Origin: CAINVV01 sp036508555
GTDB taxonomy: Bacteria; Bacteroidota; Bacteroidia; Bacteroidales; Prolixibacteraceae
Length of the DNA stretch: 64,000 nt
Direction: 5' to 3'
Assembly: GCA_036508555.1 (NCBI GenBank)
Contig: DATCHD010000035.1
Span: 62,001 to 126,000 of the forward strand
In this document: positions 34,648 to 42,456 of the stretch, in pieces
How the letters are laid out: each line of letters opens with the position of its first letter
How positions within the stretch are numbered: the stretch's first letter is position 1
The notes under the pieces: generated by a model
The model's database searches: none
What the model was told of the DNA's origin: nothing
Seen by the model: only the letters and a program-made list of their open reading frames with translations
Position numbers and translations under genes: made by a program

Positions 34648-35689
34648 ATTTTAGAATTTTCTTATCGAATTCATTCTCAGTCTGATTGACGAACCTGATT
34701 TCGATTGGAATGTAATACAAGTTTGCGGTAACTATTTCAGGCAGATTCTCAATCTCCAAAATACGGAAAGTGTCCTTTTCTGTTGTAACAATGATTTTTC
34801 TGGTTGCAGCCATGGACTCATATTGAGTCGCGATTTTCTCCAGATCGTTAAGCGAGAAAGAATAATGGTCTGGGAAAGCAGCAGACACAACAGAATTCGT
34901 CATTCTAAGAAGTTTGTCTCTCAAAGGTTGTGGATTAGCAACTCCCGTCAAAAGAAGGATCCCGGTATCCGGGTCAATTGAAAATTTTTCCACAGCAACC
35001 TTCTCTGGGAATACCGGTGTCAGTAAACCATATTTAATCCGTGAAAAATAGAGATCCTGGTAAGGCCAGATATGCAGGTCTTTGGTAATAATCCGCTCCT
35101 CGATAGGCTTGATTTCCCTTGGACATTTTGTGACTATGATGATGTTGGCACGATCTCTGTTGGAAGCCGGTTCACGCAAGCGACCCAGTGGGAGAAGATC
35201 ATCCTCGGTAATCATTCTTGAAAAATCTATCAGCAGAATGTTGATGGATGGTGTCACATACCGGTGCTGGAAGGCGTCGTCCAGGATAATAATGTCAGGC
35301 CTTCTTTCGCTTAACTCCAATATCTTTTCTATTCCCCGCACCCTCTTCTCATCTACAGCCACCATGACCGAAGGAAACTTCATTTTTATCTGCTTCGGTT
35401 CATCGCCAACCTGTTTCACGGTCGAGGTGGTTTCAACAACCAGAAAACCCCGGCTTTTACGTTTATATCCCCGGCTTAACACGGCAACATCAAATTTTTT
35501 GCTCAAAAGTGCAATCAAATGTTCAGTATGCGGCGTCTTTCCTGTTCCACCTACCGTGATATTACCAACCGAAATCACGGGTACCTCAAACTCTCTGGTA
35601 CGTAAAATATTCAGATTAAAAAGCATGTTACGAAAGTTGACCGCCATTCCGTAAAACAAAGAGAATATGTATAGTACAAGTTTCTTCAA
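34592..35689 (-). CDS. lpxK: Tetraacyldisaccharide 4'-kinase
   Basis: The 365-residue protein begins with a membrane anchor (KKLVLYIFSLFYGMAVNFRN), then the P-loop VGNITVGGTGKTPHTEHLIA, DEPKQIKMKFP, IIILDDAFQHRYV and LLLTGVANPQPL. LpxK phosphorylates the 4' position of the lipid A precursor at the inner membrane. Its last 56 bases overlap punA in another frame. sppA lies 5 bases upstream. Confidence 0.95.
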   Translation of the reverse strand: MKKLVLYIFSLFYGMAVNFRNMLFNLNILRTREFEVPVISVGNITVGGTGKTPHTEHLIALLSKKFDVAVLSRGYKRKSRGFLVVETTSTVKQVGDEPKQIKMKFPSVMVAVDEKRVRGIEKILELSERRPDIIILDDAFQHRYVTPSINILLIDFSRMITEDDLLPLGRLREPASNRDRANIIIVTKCPREIKPIEERIITKDLHIWPYQDLYFSRIKYGLLTPVFPEKVAVEKFSIDPDTGILLLTGVANPQPLRDKLLRMTNSVVSAAFPDHYSFSLNDLEKIATQYESMAATRKIIVTTEKDTFRILEIENLPEIVTANLYYIPIEIRFVNQTENEFDKKILKYVGENKSNFELHSRKNKI

Positions 35690-35694
35690 GATAT

Positions 35695-37476
35695 TTAATT
35701 TATATCAACATTAAAAGGCATACGCGTATAGATTCCTTTGGCATTGGCCTCCCGTGAGAAATTTTTCCAGTAATCGTAGGTCTTGCCCATGACAGATTCC
35801 ATCATTTTCGCTTGCATCCTGACCGAGAAATTCTTCAAAATTTCGGTAAAAGGATCTTTTAACTTCGGAAGCTCTTTAATCCTGTATTCCTTAATACCGG
35901 CCTTATCTGCAGCTATTTTCAGGGCTTCCTTCAGTCCGCCGAAGTCATCTATCAGGTGATTCGTCTTTGCATTTACCCCGCTCCAGACCCTTCCCTGTCC
36001 GATTGAGTCAACTGAGGCGGTACTCATTTTACGACCATCCGCAACGTGAGAAAGAAAGATTCCATAAGTACTTTCCACATAACTTTGCATGAGGTTTGTC
36101 TCGAACGGAGTCATTTTCCTGGTAATGGAAGGCATATCTGAGTGTTCATTGGTCATGACCCGATCGAAAGTGATGCCGATCTTGTTATTCAGCAATTCCC
36201 CAAAATTCGGAATGGTACCGAAGACACCTATTGAGCCGGTGATTGTTGTGGGACTGGCGACAATAACGGCAGCTGGTGTAGAAATGTAATATCCTCCTGA
36301 GGCCGCGTAATCTCCCATAGAAACCACGACAGGCTTAACTTCCTGAGCCAGTTTAACTTCTCTCCAAATCACTTCGGAACCGAAAGCAGAGCCCCCCGGA
36401 GAGTTAACTCTTAAAACTATGGCTTTCACGGTAGTGTCTATACGGGCTTCGCGGATTCCCTGAGAAACATCCTTTGAGTTAATATCATGGGGACTACTTC
36501 CTGAACCCGTATCTATTTCTCCTTCAGCATATACCACGGCAATTTTTGCCTTGATCAATGCTTTTGCCTTGCTCTCAGCCGGAATCTTGTCGTATTCGGA
36601 AATTGTGACGATCGGAATGTCGGCATTGACCTTTAAACCTGAAAGTGACCTCAAATCTGCCAGTACCTGATCTCTATATTTAAGATTATCGAAGAAATGA
36701 ACCTTTTTTGCAGTTTCCGCGGTACGGAATGTCATCACTGAATTGGCATATTCGTTCAACTGATCGATGGAGATTTTCCTGGCATCAGAAATCTGTTTCA
36801 GCACGTGATTCCAGATTGTCGCCAGGTATAAGGTTGTTTGTTCCTTACTCGCCGGACTCATTTTTTCGTACAAGTAAGGTTCGACGGCAGATTTGAATTT
36901 GTTGTCTTTACCACGAACAACCTGCATTTCAATCCCAAACTTATCCAGGGCTTTTTTGAAAAAGGTATGTTCTGCGCTTAGTCCTCTGAAATCAAACATT
37001 CCAACCGGATTTAACATCAGACTGTCGGCAACTGAAGCCAGATAATAGGCTTTCTGGGATATCGCATCTGAATAAGCATAAATAAATTTACCGCTGGTCT
37101 TAAAGTCGACCAAGGCATTTCTGATCTCTTCCGTAGTGGCAAAGCCAGCACCGATTTCGGATAGTTCAAGGTAAATTCCCTTGATATTGCTGTCAGTTTT
37201 CGCCTGTGCGATAACATGAAATATTTGATTTAATCCGGTGGTGATCGATCGCTCCATCCCTGGAATCTCAATATCCTCAAAAGGATTATTTGATTTTCGC
37301 TCAACAATCCGGTTATCTAATTTCAAAATAAGCAAAGAATTCTCCTTGACTGATACTTTTGGTTCACCGAGTGTAGCAAGGGAAGAGACCAGGCCTGCCA
37401 ACATCAAAAAAAAGATTAAGGTCGCTACCAGAATAGCAGCAAGTGAGGCTAAGAATGCTTTCCAGAAAAATTTCAT
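35695..37476 (-). CDS. sppA: Signal peptide peptidase SppA, 67K type
   Basis: The 593-residue protein has an N-terminal transmembrane helix (FLASLAAILVATLIFFLMLA) and two tandem ClpP-like domains. The catalytic lysine is expected in AYSDAISQKAYYLAS (about 180-195), and the serine in the C-terminal domain at TTITGSIGVFG (about 395). AASGGYYISTPAAVIVASP is a further signature. SppA degrades cleaved signal peptides in the inner membrane. The length matches the E. coli-type protein with both halves. It is divergent from folK. Confidence 0.95.
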   Translation of the reverse strand: MKFFWKAFLASLAAILVATLIFFLMLAGLVSSLATLGEPKVSVKENSLLILKLDNRIVERKSNNPFEDIEIPGMERSITTGLNQIFHVIAQAKTDSNIKGIYLELSEIGAGFATTEEIRNALVDFKTSGKFIYAYSDAISQKAYYLASVADSLMLNPVGMFDFRGLSAEHTFFKKALDKFGIEMQVVRGKDNKFKSAVEPYLYEKMSPASKEQTTLYLATIWNHVLKQISDARKISIDQLNEYANSVMTFRTAETAKKVHFFDNLKYRDQVLADLRSLSGLKVNADIPIVTISEYDKIPAESKAKALIKAKIAVVYAEGEIDTGSGSSPHDINSKDVSQGIREARIDTTVKAIVLRVNSPGGSAFGSEVIWREVKLAQEVKPVVVSMGDYAASGGYYISTPAAVIVASPTTITGSIGVFGTIPNFGELLNNKIGITFDRVMTNEHSDMPSITRKMTPFETNLMQSYVESTYGIFLSHVADGRKMSTASVDSIGQGRVWSGVNAKTNHLIDDFGGLKEALKIAADKAGIKEYRIKELPKLKDPFTEILKNFSVRMQAKMMESVMGKTYDYWKNFSREANAKGIYTRMPFNVDIN

Positions 37477-37512
37477 ACGTGGATTAAGTTTAAATTATAA
37501 TTTTATCGATCT

Positions 37513-37520
37513 CAAATATA
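37513..37520 (-). promoter_or_regulatory. Possible sppA promoter -7 box
   Basis: The minus strand reads TATATTTG, a match to TAnnTTTG, 37 bases before the sppA start in the 50-base gap shared with folK. No -33 box is evident. Confidence 0.3.
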
Positions 37521-37526
37521 CACACT

Positions 37527-38006
37527 ATGTCGTTAGTTTTTCTCATTTTAGGCGGAAATAGAGGAAATACAGAGGAAATATTTTTACAGGCCATCGATTT
37601 GGTAACCAGCAATATTGGTCCGATAACTGTAAGATCCTCCCTTTATAAAAGTGATCCATGGGGATTTGATTCAGATGTATTTATGAATCAAGTAATTACA
37701 GTCCGAACCGACTTGTCACCACAAGACCTGCTGGCTCAGATACAACATATTGAAAATCAACTTGGTCGTGTAAGAATCAGCCAGGATTATGAAGCCCGCA
37801 CTATTGACATCGACCTACTTTACTTTGACAATCTGGTATTTAGCAGTTCAGACCTGACTATACCGCATCCGCGGATTGCCGACCGGAAATTTGTCCTCAT
37901 TCCACTTGCTGAGGTAGCACCGGATCTGACGGATCCTGATACCGGAATGACTGTTCAAGAGATGTTGCTAAAGTGCAAAGATACTTCCGGAGTTTGGCTC
38001 ATTTAG
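37527..38006 (+). CDS. folK: HPPK, 6-hydroxymethyl-7,8-dihydropterin pyrophosphokinase
   Basis: The 159-residue enzyme has LGGNRGNTEEIFLQA near the N-terminus, SSLYKSDPWGFDSDVFMNQV, and the HPPK signature RTIDIDLLYFDN with the two metal-binding aspartates, followed by PHPRIADRKFVLIPLAE. It is a step in folate synthesis. It overlaps the convergent upp gene by 4 bases at the stops. Confidence 0.95.
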   Translation: MSLVFLILGGNRGNTEEIFLQAIDLVTSNIGPITVRSSLYKSDPWGFDSDVFMNQVITVRTDLSPQDLLAQIQHIENQLGRVRISQDYEARTIDIDLLYFDNLVFSSSDLTIPHPRIADRKFVLIPLAEVAPDLTDPDTGMTVQEMLLKCKDTSGVWLI

Positions 38007-38686
38007 AAATGCCCGTGCAGGACGACCTCTTTGGAGTCGATCTTCGGACCAAAGGCTAAATCACCTGCATCTCCGAGTCCGGGTACGATATAAGACTTGG
38101 GCGTCATTTCCGGATCAACGGCACCAATCCAAAGGGTAACCTTGTCGCCGGGCAGCTTGCTCAGTATATATTCCAGACCCTGTTTGCTTGCTATCAGAGA
38201 AACAATATGGATATGTTTGGGCTCACCCTTTTCGAGCAATGCATGATAACAGACTTCTATGGAAGAACCAGTAGCCAACATAGGATCTGACAGGATCACC
38301 ACCTTATTGTCGAGCAGAGGAGATGCGATGTATTGAAAATCAATATGAAAGTCTCCGTTTGGATCATATTTTCTATAGGCTGATATGAAGCAGTTCTCTG
38401 CCTGATCGAAACAGTTTAGCAATCCCTGATGAAGTGGCAATCCGGCCCTGAGAATGGTCGCGAGTACAGGCTGATCTTCGAGAACCCTCATTTTGGCTAC
38501 GCCCAGACAAGTCGTCACATCTTTGGATTTGTAAGTTAGTTCCTTGCTGATTTCATAACCAAAGATTTCGCCGATTCGCTCCATGTTTCTTCTGAACCGT
38601 AATTGATCCTTCTGCATTACCTCGTCACGGATTTCAGAAAGGAATTGATTGAAAAGTGAATTGCTTTCACCAAGAATGTGTACCAT
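38003..38686 (-). CDS. upp: Uracil phosphoribosyltransferase
   Basis: The 227-residue protein has the PRPP-binding loop VVILSDPMLATGSSIEVC, ATILRAGLPLHQGLLNCFD for catalysis, and the uracil-binding C-terminus (YIVPGLGDAGDLAFG). It salvages uracil to UMP. It is slightly longer at the N-terminus than E. coli Upp, like other Bacteroidota copies. Convergent with folK with a 4-base overlap. Confidence 0.95.
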   Translation of the reverse strand: MVHILGESNSLFNQFLSEIRDEVMQKDQLRFRRNMERIGEIFGYEISKELTYKSKDVTTCLGVAKMRVLEDQPVLATILRAGLPLHQGLLNCFDQAENCFISAYRKYDPNGDFHIDFQYIASPLLDNKVVILSDPMLATGSSIEVCYHALLEKGEPKHIHIVSLIASKQGLEYILSKLPGDKVTLWIGAVDPEMTPKSYIVPGLGDAGDLAFGPKIDSKEVVLHGHF

Positions 38687-38764
38687 GAGACATTTTTGGT
38701 AAAAATAATTAAATCATTCTGATGAAGCAATAGCTGAAACAGGTGAAAGTCCTTGAAAACAATA

Positions 38765-39460
38765 CTACAGCAATCCTTCGTCGGCAAAACTAAAGAACCC
38801 TGATTGAGTCACGATCAAATGATCAACGACGGGAATCTCCATCAAGGCACCTGCTTCCTTTAACTGCCTGGTGATTTTTTTATCCGCATCACTGGGTTCG
38901 AGATTACCTGAAGGATGATTGTGGCAGAATATCAGAGAAGTAGCATGTTTCTCTAACGCCAGTTTCAGCACCAGACGAACATCAATGACGGTGCCGGTCA
39001 TTCCTCCCTGACTCAACTTCTGCTTTTCAATCACCTTGTTATGCCGGTTTAGAAATATCACCCAGAACTCCTCGTGGGAAAGATCTCCGATAACAGGACG
39101 CATGTAGTTCGATGCATCCCGGCTTCCCTTAATCTGATCCTTTTCCAGGGCCTCGGACTGATTTCTTCTTCTTCCAATTTCCATCGCAGCTAAAAGGGTA
39201 ATGGCTTTTGCTGGCCCAATTCCTCTGAATCGCTTCAACTCATCGCAGTTCAGTTTACCAAGTTCGTGGAGGTTATGATGGTTCGATTCCATAATCCTGC
39301 GCGACAGCTCAACAGCCGACTCATTGCTGTTTCCACTTGAAATCAGAATAGCGATTAATTCCGCATCTGTCAGAGAAGAAATGCCCCTGCTAATCATCTT
39401 TTCTCTGGGACGATCCTCCACTGCCCATGTTTTGATACCGACTTTGTTGTATTGGCTCAT
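38765..39460 (-). CDS. radC: RadC family JAB-domain protein
   Basis: The 231-residue protein starts MSQYNKVGIKTWAVEDRPRE. A helix-hairpin-helix part (LKRFRGIGPAKAITLLAAME) precedes the JAB/MPN metallo domain: FWVIFLNRHNKVIEKQ, GGMTGTVIDVR, and the HNHPSGNLEPSDAD metal site. The name 'DNA repair protein RadC' is historical and the true role is unclear. ATG 39460 is chosen over one five codons upstream because it matches the usual N-terminus. It is downstream of rpsT by about 96 bases. Confidence 0.92.
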   Translation of the reverse strand: MSQYNKVGIKTWAVEDRPREKMISRGISSLTDAELIAILISSGNSNESAVELSRRIMESNHHNLHELGKLNCDELKRFRGIGPAKAITLLAAMEIGRRRNQSEALEKDQIKGSRDASNYMRPVIGDLSHEEFWVIFLNRHNKVIEKQKLSQGGMTGTVIDVRLVLKLALEKHATSLIFCHNHPSGNLEPSDADKKITRQLKEAGALMEIPVVDHLIVTQSGFFSFADEGLL

Positions 39461-39556
39461 AATCAACGATGGCAAACCGTGAGATATTCCGGAAGTACAA
39501 TCTACTTCAAGTTACACCAAAATCAGGAGAAAAGCGAAAGTTGGAAACTGAACTAA

Positions 39557-39808
39557 TTAAAGCGCGTTGACGTGCAGCGTCAGACTTGATTTCAGGTTGG
39601 ACGCCTTGTTTTTGTGGATGACATTGGTTTTGGCCAATTTATCCAACATACCAACTACCTTGGGAAGAAGCTCTGAAGCCTGCTCTTTTTCAGTTGTAGC
39701 ACGTAATTCACGTACAGCATTACGGGTTGTTTTGGAATAATACTTGTTGTGAAGACGGTGAACTTCACTTTGTTTTGCTCTCTTAATCGAAGACTTATGG
39801 TTTGCCAT
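39557..39808 (-). CDS. rpsT: 30S ribosomal protein S20
   Basis: The 83-residue basic protein begins MANHKSSIKRAKQSEVHRL, the S20 signature, with KTTRNAVRELRATTEKEQA and the C-terminal NVIHKNKASNLKSSLTLHV. S20 binds 16S rRNA early in 30S assembly. The tRNA-Glu gene is 32 bases upstream in the same direction, so they may share a transcript. Confidence 0.97.
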   Translation of the reverse strand: MANHKSSIKRAKQSEVHRLHNKYYSKTTRNAVRELRATTEKEQASELLPKVVGMLDKLAKTNVIHKNKASNLKSSLTLHVNAL

Positions 39809-39840
39809 GGTATTAAAATTTCTTTGTCAAAATAATTTTG

Positions 39841-39912
39841 TAGTCTGTAGGGGATTCGAACCCCTATGGCAAGAATGAAAATCTTGAATCCTAACCCTTA
39901 GATGAACAGACC
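39841..39912 (-). tRNA. tRNA-Glu (TTC)
   Basis: The minus strand gives a 72-base cloverleaf. The acceptor stem is GGTCTGT/ACAGACT, with a G-U pair at its end, and the discriminator is A. The D-arm is ATCTAAGGGTTAGGAT, and the anticodon arm is CAAGA-TTTTCAT-TCTTG with anticodon TTC. The T-arm is TAGGGGTTCGAATCCCCTA. CCA is not encoded. It lies just upstream of rpsT. Confidence 0.95.
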
Positions 39913-40037
39913 TTTTTAAACTTCCCTGATTGGGGTCGTAAAATTAGTACTTTTTTTGTTACGACACAATCGTATCTTTTTTTCGCGATGCAAAGGAAAG
40001 AGTTTTTTTTTAAATGACAATAGCCCTTCTGAAAAAA

Positions 40038-42188
40038 TCAGGATTGTGCGGCAATCAGGATCTCCATGATTTTCTTACCTGCAGAGGCGACTGAGGTACC
40101 CGGACCAAAAATCGCTACGACACCGGCATCGTATAGGAATTGATAATCCTGCGAAGGAATTACACCTCCTGCAATTACCATGATGTCTTCACGCCCCAAA
40201 TTCTTCATCTCCCCGATAACGGCTGGAATGAGAGTCTTGTGTCCGGCAGCCAGCGATGAAATTCCCATCACATGAACATCATTTTCGACCGCTTGCTTTG
40301 CCGCCTCTTCCGGCGTCTGGAACAAGGGCCCCATGTCGACGTCGAATCCAAGATCCGCATAGCCTGTTGCCACTACTTTTGCACCGCGGTCGTGCCCGTC
40401 CTGGCCCATCTTGGCAATCATGATACGGGGTTGTCGACCTTCTTTTTCGGCAAATTGCCGGACAAGTTCCTTCGCTCTTGTGAAGTCACTGTCATTTTTA
40501 ACTTCTGATGAATACACGCCTGATATGGTTCTGATGGTTGCTTTATATCTTCCAACAATTTTCTCGCAGGCGAAAGAAATTTCGCCCAGAGTGGCACGCT
40601 TCTGAGCAGCGTCGATAGCCAGTTCGAGCAGGTTTCCCCTGCCGGACTTTACTGATTCTGTAATGGCTTCCAGCGAAGCTTGAACTGCTGCTTCGTCGCG
40701 ATTGGCACGCAAATGTTTGAGTCTTTCAATCTGAGAAAGGCGGACAGCAGAGTTGTCAATCTCCAGAATATCGATGGGATCTTCCTTCTCCAACCGGTAC
40801 TTGTTCACTCCAATGATGGCCTGCGAAGAAGAGTCGATACGTCCCTGCGTTCTGGCGGCAGCTTCTTCGATACGCATTTTCGGAACACCGGTTTCGATTG
40901 CCCTAGACATGCCGCCCAGGGCTTCCACCTCTTCGATCAGCGCCCAGGCTTTCTTCATGATCTCATTGGTGAGTGACTCAACATAATAGGAGCCTGCCCA
41001 TGGATCGAGCGATCTGCAGATCTCGGTTTCCTGCTGCAGATAGAGTTGCGTATTTCTGGCTATCCTGGCAGAGAAATCTGTCGGTAAGGCGATGGCCTCA
41101 TCCAGTGCGTTGGTGTGCAGGGATTGCGTATGACCGAGTGCTGCCGCGAGTGCTTCGATGCAAGTTCGACCCACATTGTTGTATGGATCCTGCTCGGTCA
41201 GCGACCAGCCTGAGGTTTGTGAATGCGTCCGCAAAGCCATTGATTTAGCATTCTTCGGATTAAACTGTTTTACGATTTTGGCCCAGATCATGCGCGCGGC
41301 CCGCATCTTGGCAATCTCCATGAAATGGTTCATGCCCACACCCCAGAAAAAGGAGAGCCTGGGGGCAAACGCGTCGATATCTAAACCGGCTTTTATACCA
41401 GTCCGGATATAATCCAATCCGTCCGCCAGGGTGTAGGCCAACTCAATATCTGCGGTACCTCCTGCCTCCTGAATGTGGTAACCGGAGATGGAGATAGAGT
41501 TGAATTTCGGCATCTTCCTGGAAGTGAATTCGAATATGTCCGCAATGATCTTCATGGAGAACTCAGGCGGATAGATATAAGTATTCCTTACCATGAATTC
41601 CTTCAAAATATCATTCTGAATGGTTCCCGCCAGTTCCTCCAGTTTCGCTCCATGTTCGAGCGCTGTGACGATATAAAAGGCCATAATAGGCAATACCGCG
41701 CCGTTCATCGTCATGGAGACTGACATCTTGTTGAGCGGAATCTGATCGAAAAGAATCTTCATATCCAAGATAGAATCTATGGCTACTCCGGCCTTCCCAA
41801 CATCACCCGTCACGCGTGGATGATCTGAGTCGTAACCCCGGTGGGTGGCAAGGTCGAAAGCGACAGACAAGCCTTTTTGTCCGGCCGCCAGGTTTCTGCG
41901 ATAGAAGGCGTTCGACTCCCCGGCAGTGGAAAAACCAGCATACTGGCGGATGGTCCAGGGATGCATCACGTACATGGTGGAATAGGGTCCTCTGAGGTAT
42001 GGTGCCTTCCCGGCCGCGTAACCAAGATGCTCCATGCCTTCAAGATCCGCCTTGTTGTAAGCTCCTTTGACAGGAATTAACTCAGGGGTCATCCATGTGG
42101 CTTCTTCAACCGTAGGTTTCTTCATTCGATCAGAACCGAAAGAATTAGTACAGCCTGTTATTTCTATCTCTTTAAAATTTGGAGTCAT
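40038..42188 (-). CDS. mutB: Methylmalonyl-CoA mutase, large (catalytic) subunit
   Basis: The 716-residue protein has the substrate-binding TIM barrel (YAGFSTAGESNAFYRRNLAA, then GQKGLSVAFDLATHRGYDSD) and the C-terminal cobalamin domain. The latter shows the DxHxxG motif as KMGQDGHDRGAKVVATGYAD (about residue 600), then VMGISSLAAGH and VIAGGVIPSQDY. It interconverts succinyl-CoA and R-methylmalonyl-CoA, the core of propionate production, and needs adenosylcobalamin. mutA lies upstream in the same direction but 264 bases away, separated by repeats. Confidence 0.97.
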   Translation of the reverse strand: MTPNFKEIEITGCTNSFGSDRMKKPTVEEATWMTPELIPVKGAYNKADLEGMEHLGYAAGKAPYLRGPYSTMYVMHPWTIRQYAGFSTAGESNAFYRRNLAAGQKGLSVAFDLATHRGYDSDHPRVTGDVGKAGVAIDSILDMKILFDQIPLNKMSVSMTMNGAVLPIMAFYIVTALEHGAKLEELAGTIQNDILKEFMVRNTYIYPPEFSMKIIADIFEFTSRKMPKFNSISISGYHIQEAGGTADIELAYTLADGLDYIRTGIKAGLDIDAFAPRLSFFWGVGMNHFMEIAKMRAARMIWAKIVKQFNPKNAKSMALRTHSQTSGWSLTEQDPYNNVGRTCIEALAAALGHTQSLHTNALDEAIALPTDFSARIARNTQLYLQQETEICRSLDPWAGSYYVESLTNEIMKKAWALIEEVEALGGMSRAIETGVPKMRIEEAAARTQGRIDSSSQAIIGVNKYRLEKEDPIDILEIDNSAVRLSQIERLKHLRANRDEAAVQASLEAITESVKSGRGNLLELAIDAAQKRATLGEISFACEKIVGRYKATIRTISGVYSSEVKNDSDFTRAKELVRQFAEKEGRQPRIMIAKMGQDGHDRGAKVVATGYADLGFDVDMGPLFQTPEEAAKQAVENDVHVMGISSLAAGHKTLIPAVIGEMKNLGREDIMVIAGGVIPSQDYQFLYDAGVVAIFGPGTSVASAGKKIMEILIAAQS

Positions 42189-42237
42189 TCTCTATATATT
42201 ATTTTCGCATTTTCATCTTCCAATTTTCCCATCTTGA

Positions 42238-42291
42238 CCCTTCGACTACGCTCAGGGACCGGATCATTTTCACCCTTCGACAGGCTCAGGG
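42238..42291. repeat. Two copies of CCCTTCGAC...CTCAGGG repeat
   Basis: The copy at 42273-42291 is an exact CCCTTCGACAGGCTCAGGG, and that at 42238-42257 is a variant with TACG in place of AGG in the centre. Both are followed by GACCGG. The same 19-base core is at 12498-12516, 12533-12551 and 55987-56005. Here they lie between mutA and mutB. Confidence 0.8.
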
Positions 42292-42319
42292 ACCGGTGCT
42301 TTCACATTTCTAAAATGCT

Positions 42320-42342
42320 CCAGCGGATTTGCAATCCGCTGG
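42320..42342. repeat. Palindrome CCAGCGGATT/AATCCGCTGG
   Basis: The perfect 10-base arms with loop TGC are identical to those of the hairpin at 8378-8400, where the loop is GCA, its reverse complement. The preceding GCT extends the shared flank. Dispersed palindrome of the REP type. Confidence 0.8.
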
Positions 42343-42362
42343 TAAACTTTCACCAACCCGCT

Positions 42363-42385
42363 GTCCCTCGTTTGAAACGAGGGAC
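42363..42385. repeat. Palindrome GTCCCTCGTTT/AAACGAGGGAC
   Basis: There are 11-base perfect arms around a single central G. No other copy was noticed in the window. It lies in the repeat-filled mutA–mutB gap, whose remaining bases hold no gene. Confidence 0.7.
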
Positions 42386-42424
42386 CACAAGATTACAAAT
42401 CTGCCCCTACACCAATCCCCTATT

Positions 42425-42456
42425 CACATCAGCACATTAGCACATCAGCACATTAT
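42425..42456. repeat. 16-bp tandem duplication reaching into mutA stop
   Basis: CACATCAGCACATTAG is followed directly by CACATCAGCACATTAT. The second copy contains the mutA stop codon (42453-42455). Confidence 0.7.

Noticed and set aside
42189..42452. Possible CRISPR array in the mutA–mutB gap
   Set aside because: The repeats are of four different kinds, without regular spacers or nearby cas genes.
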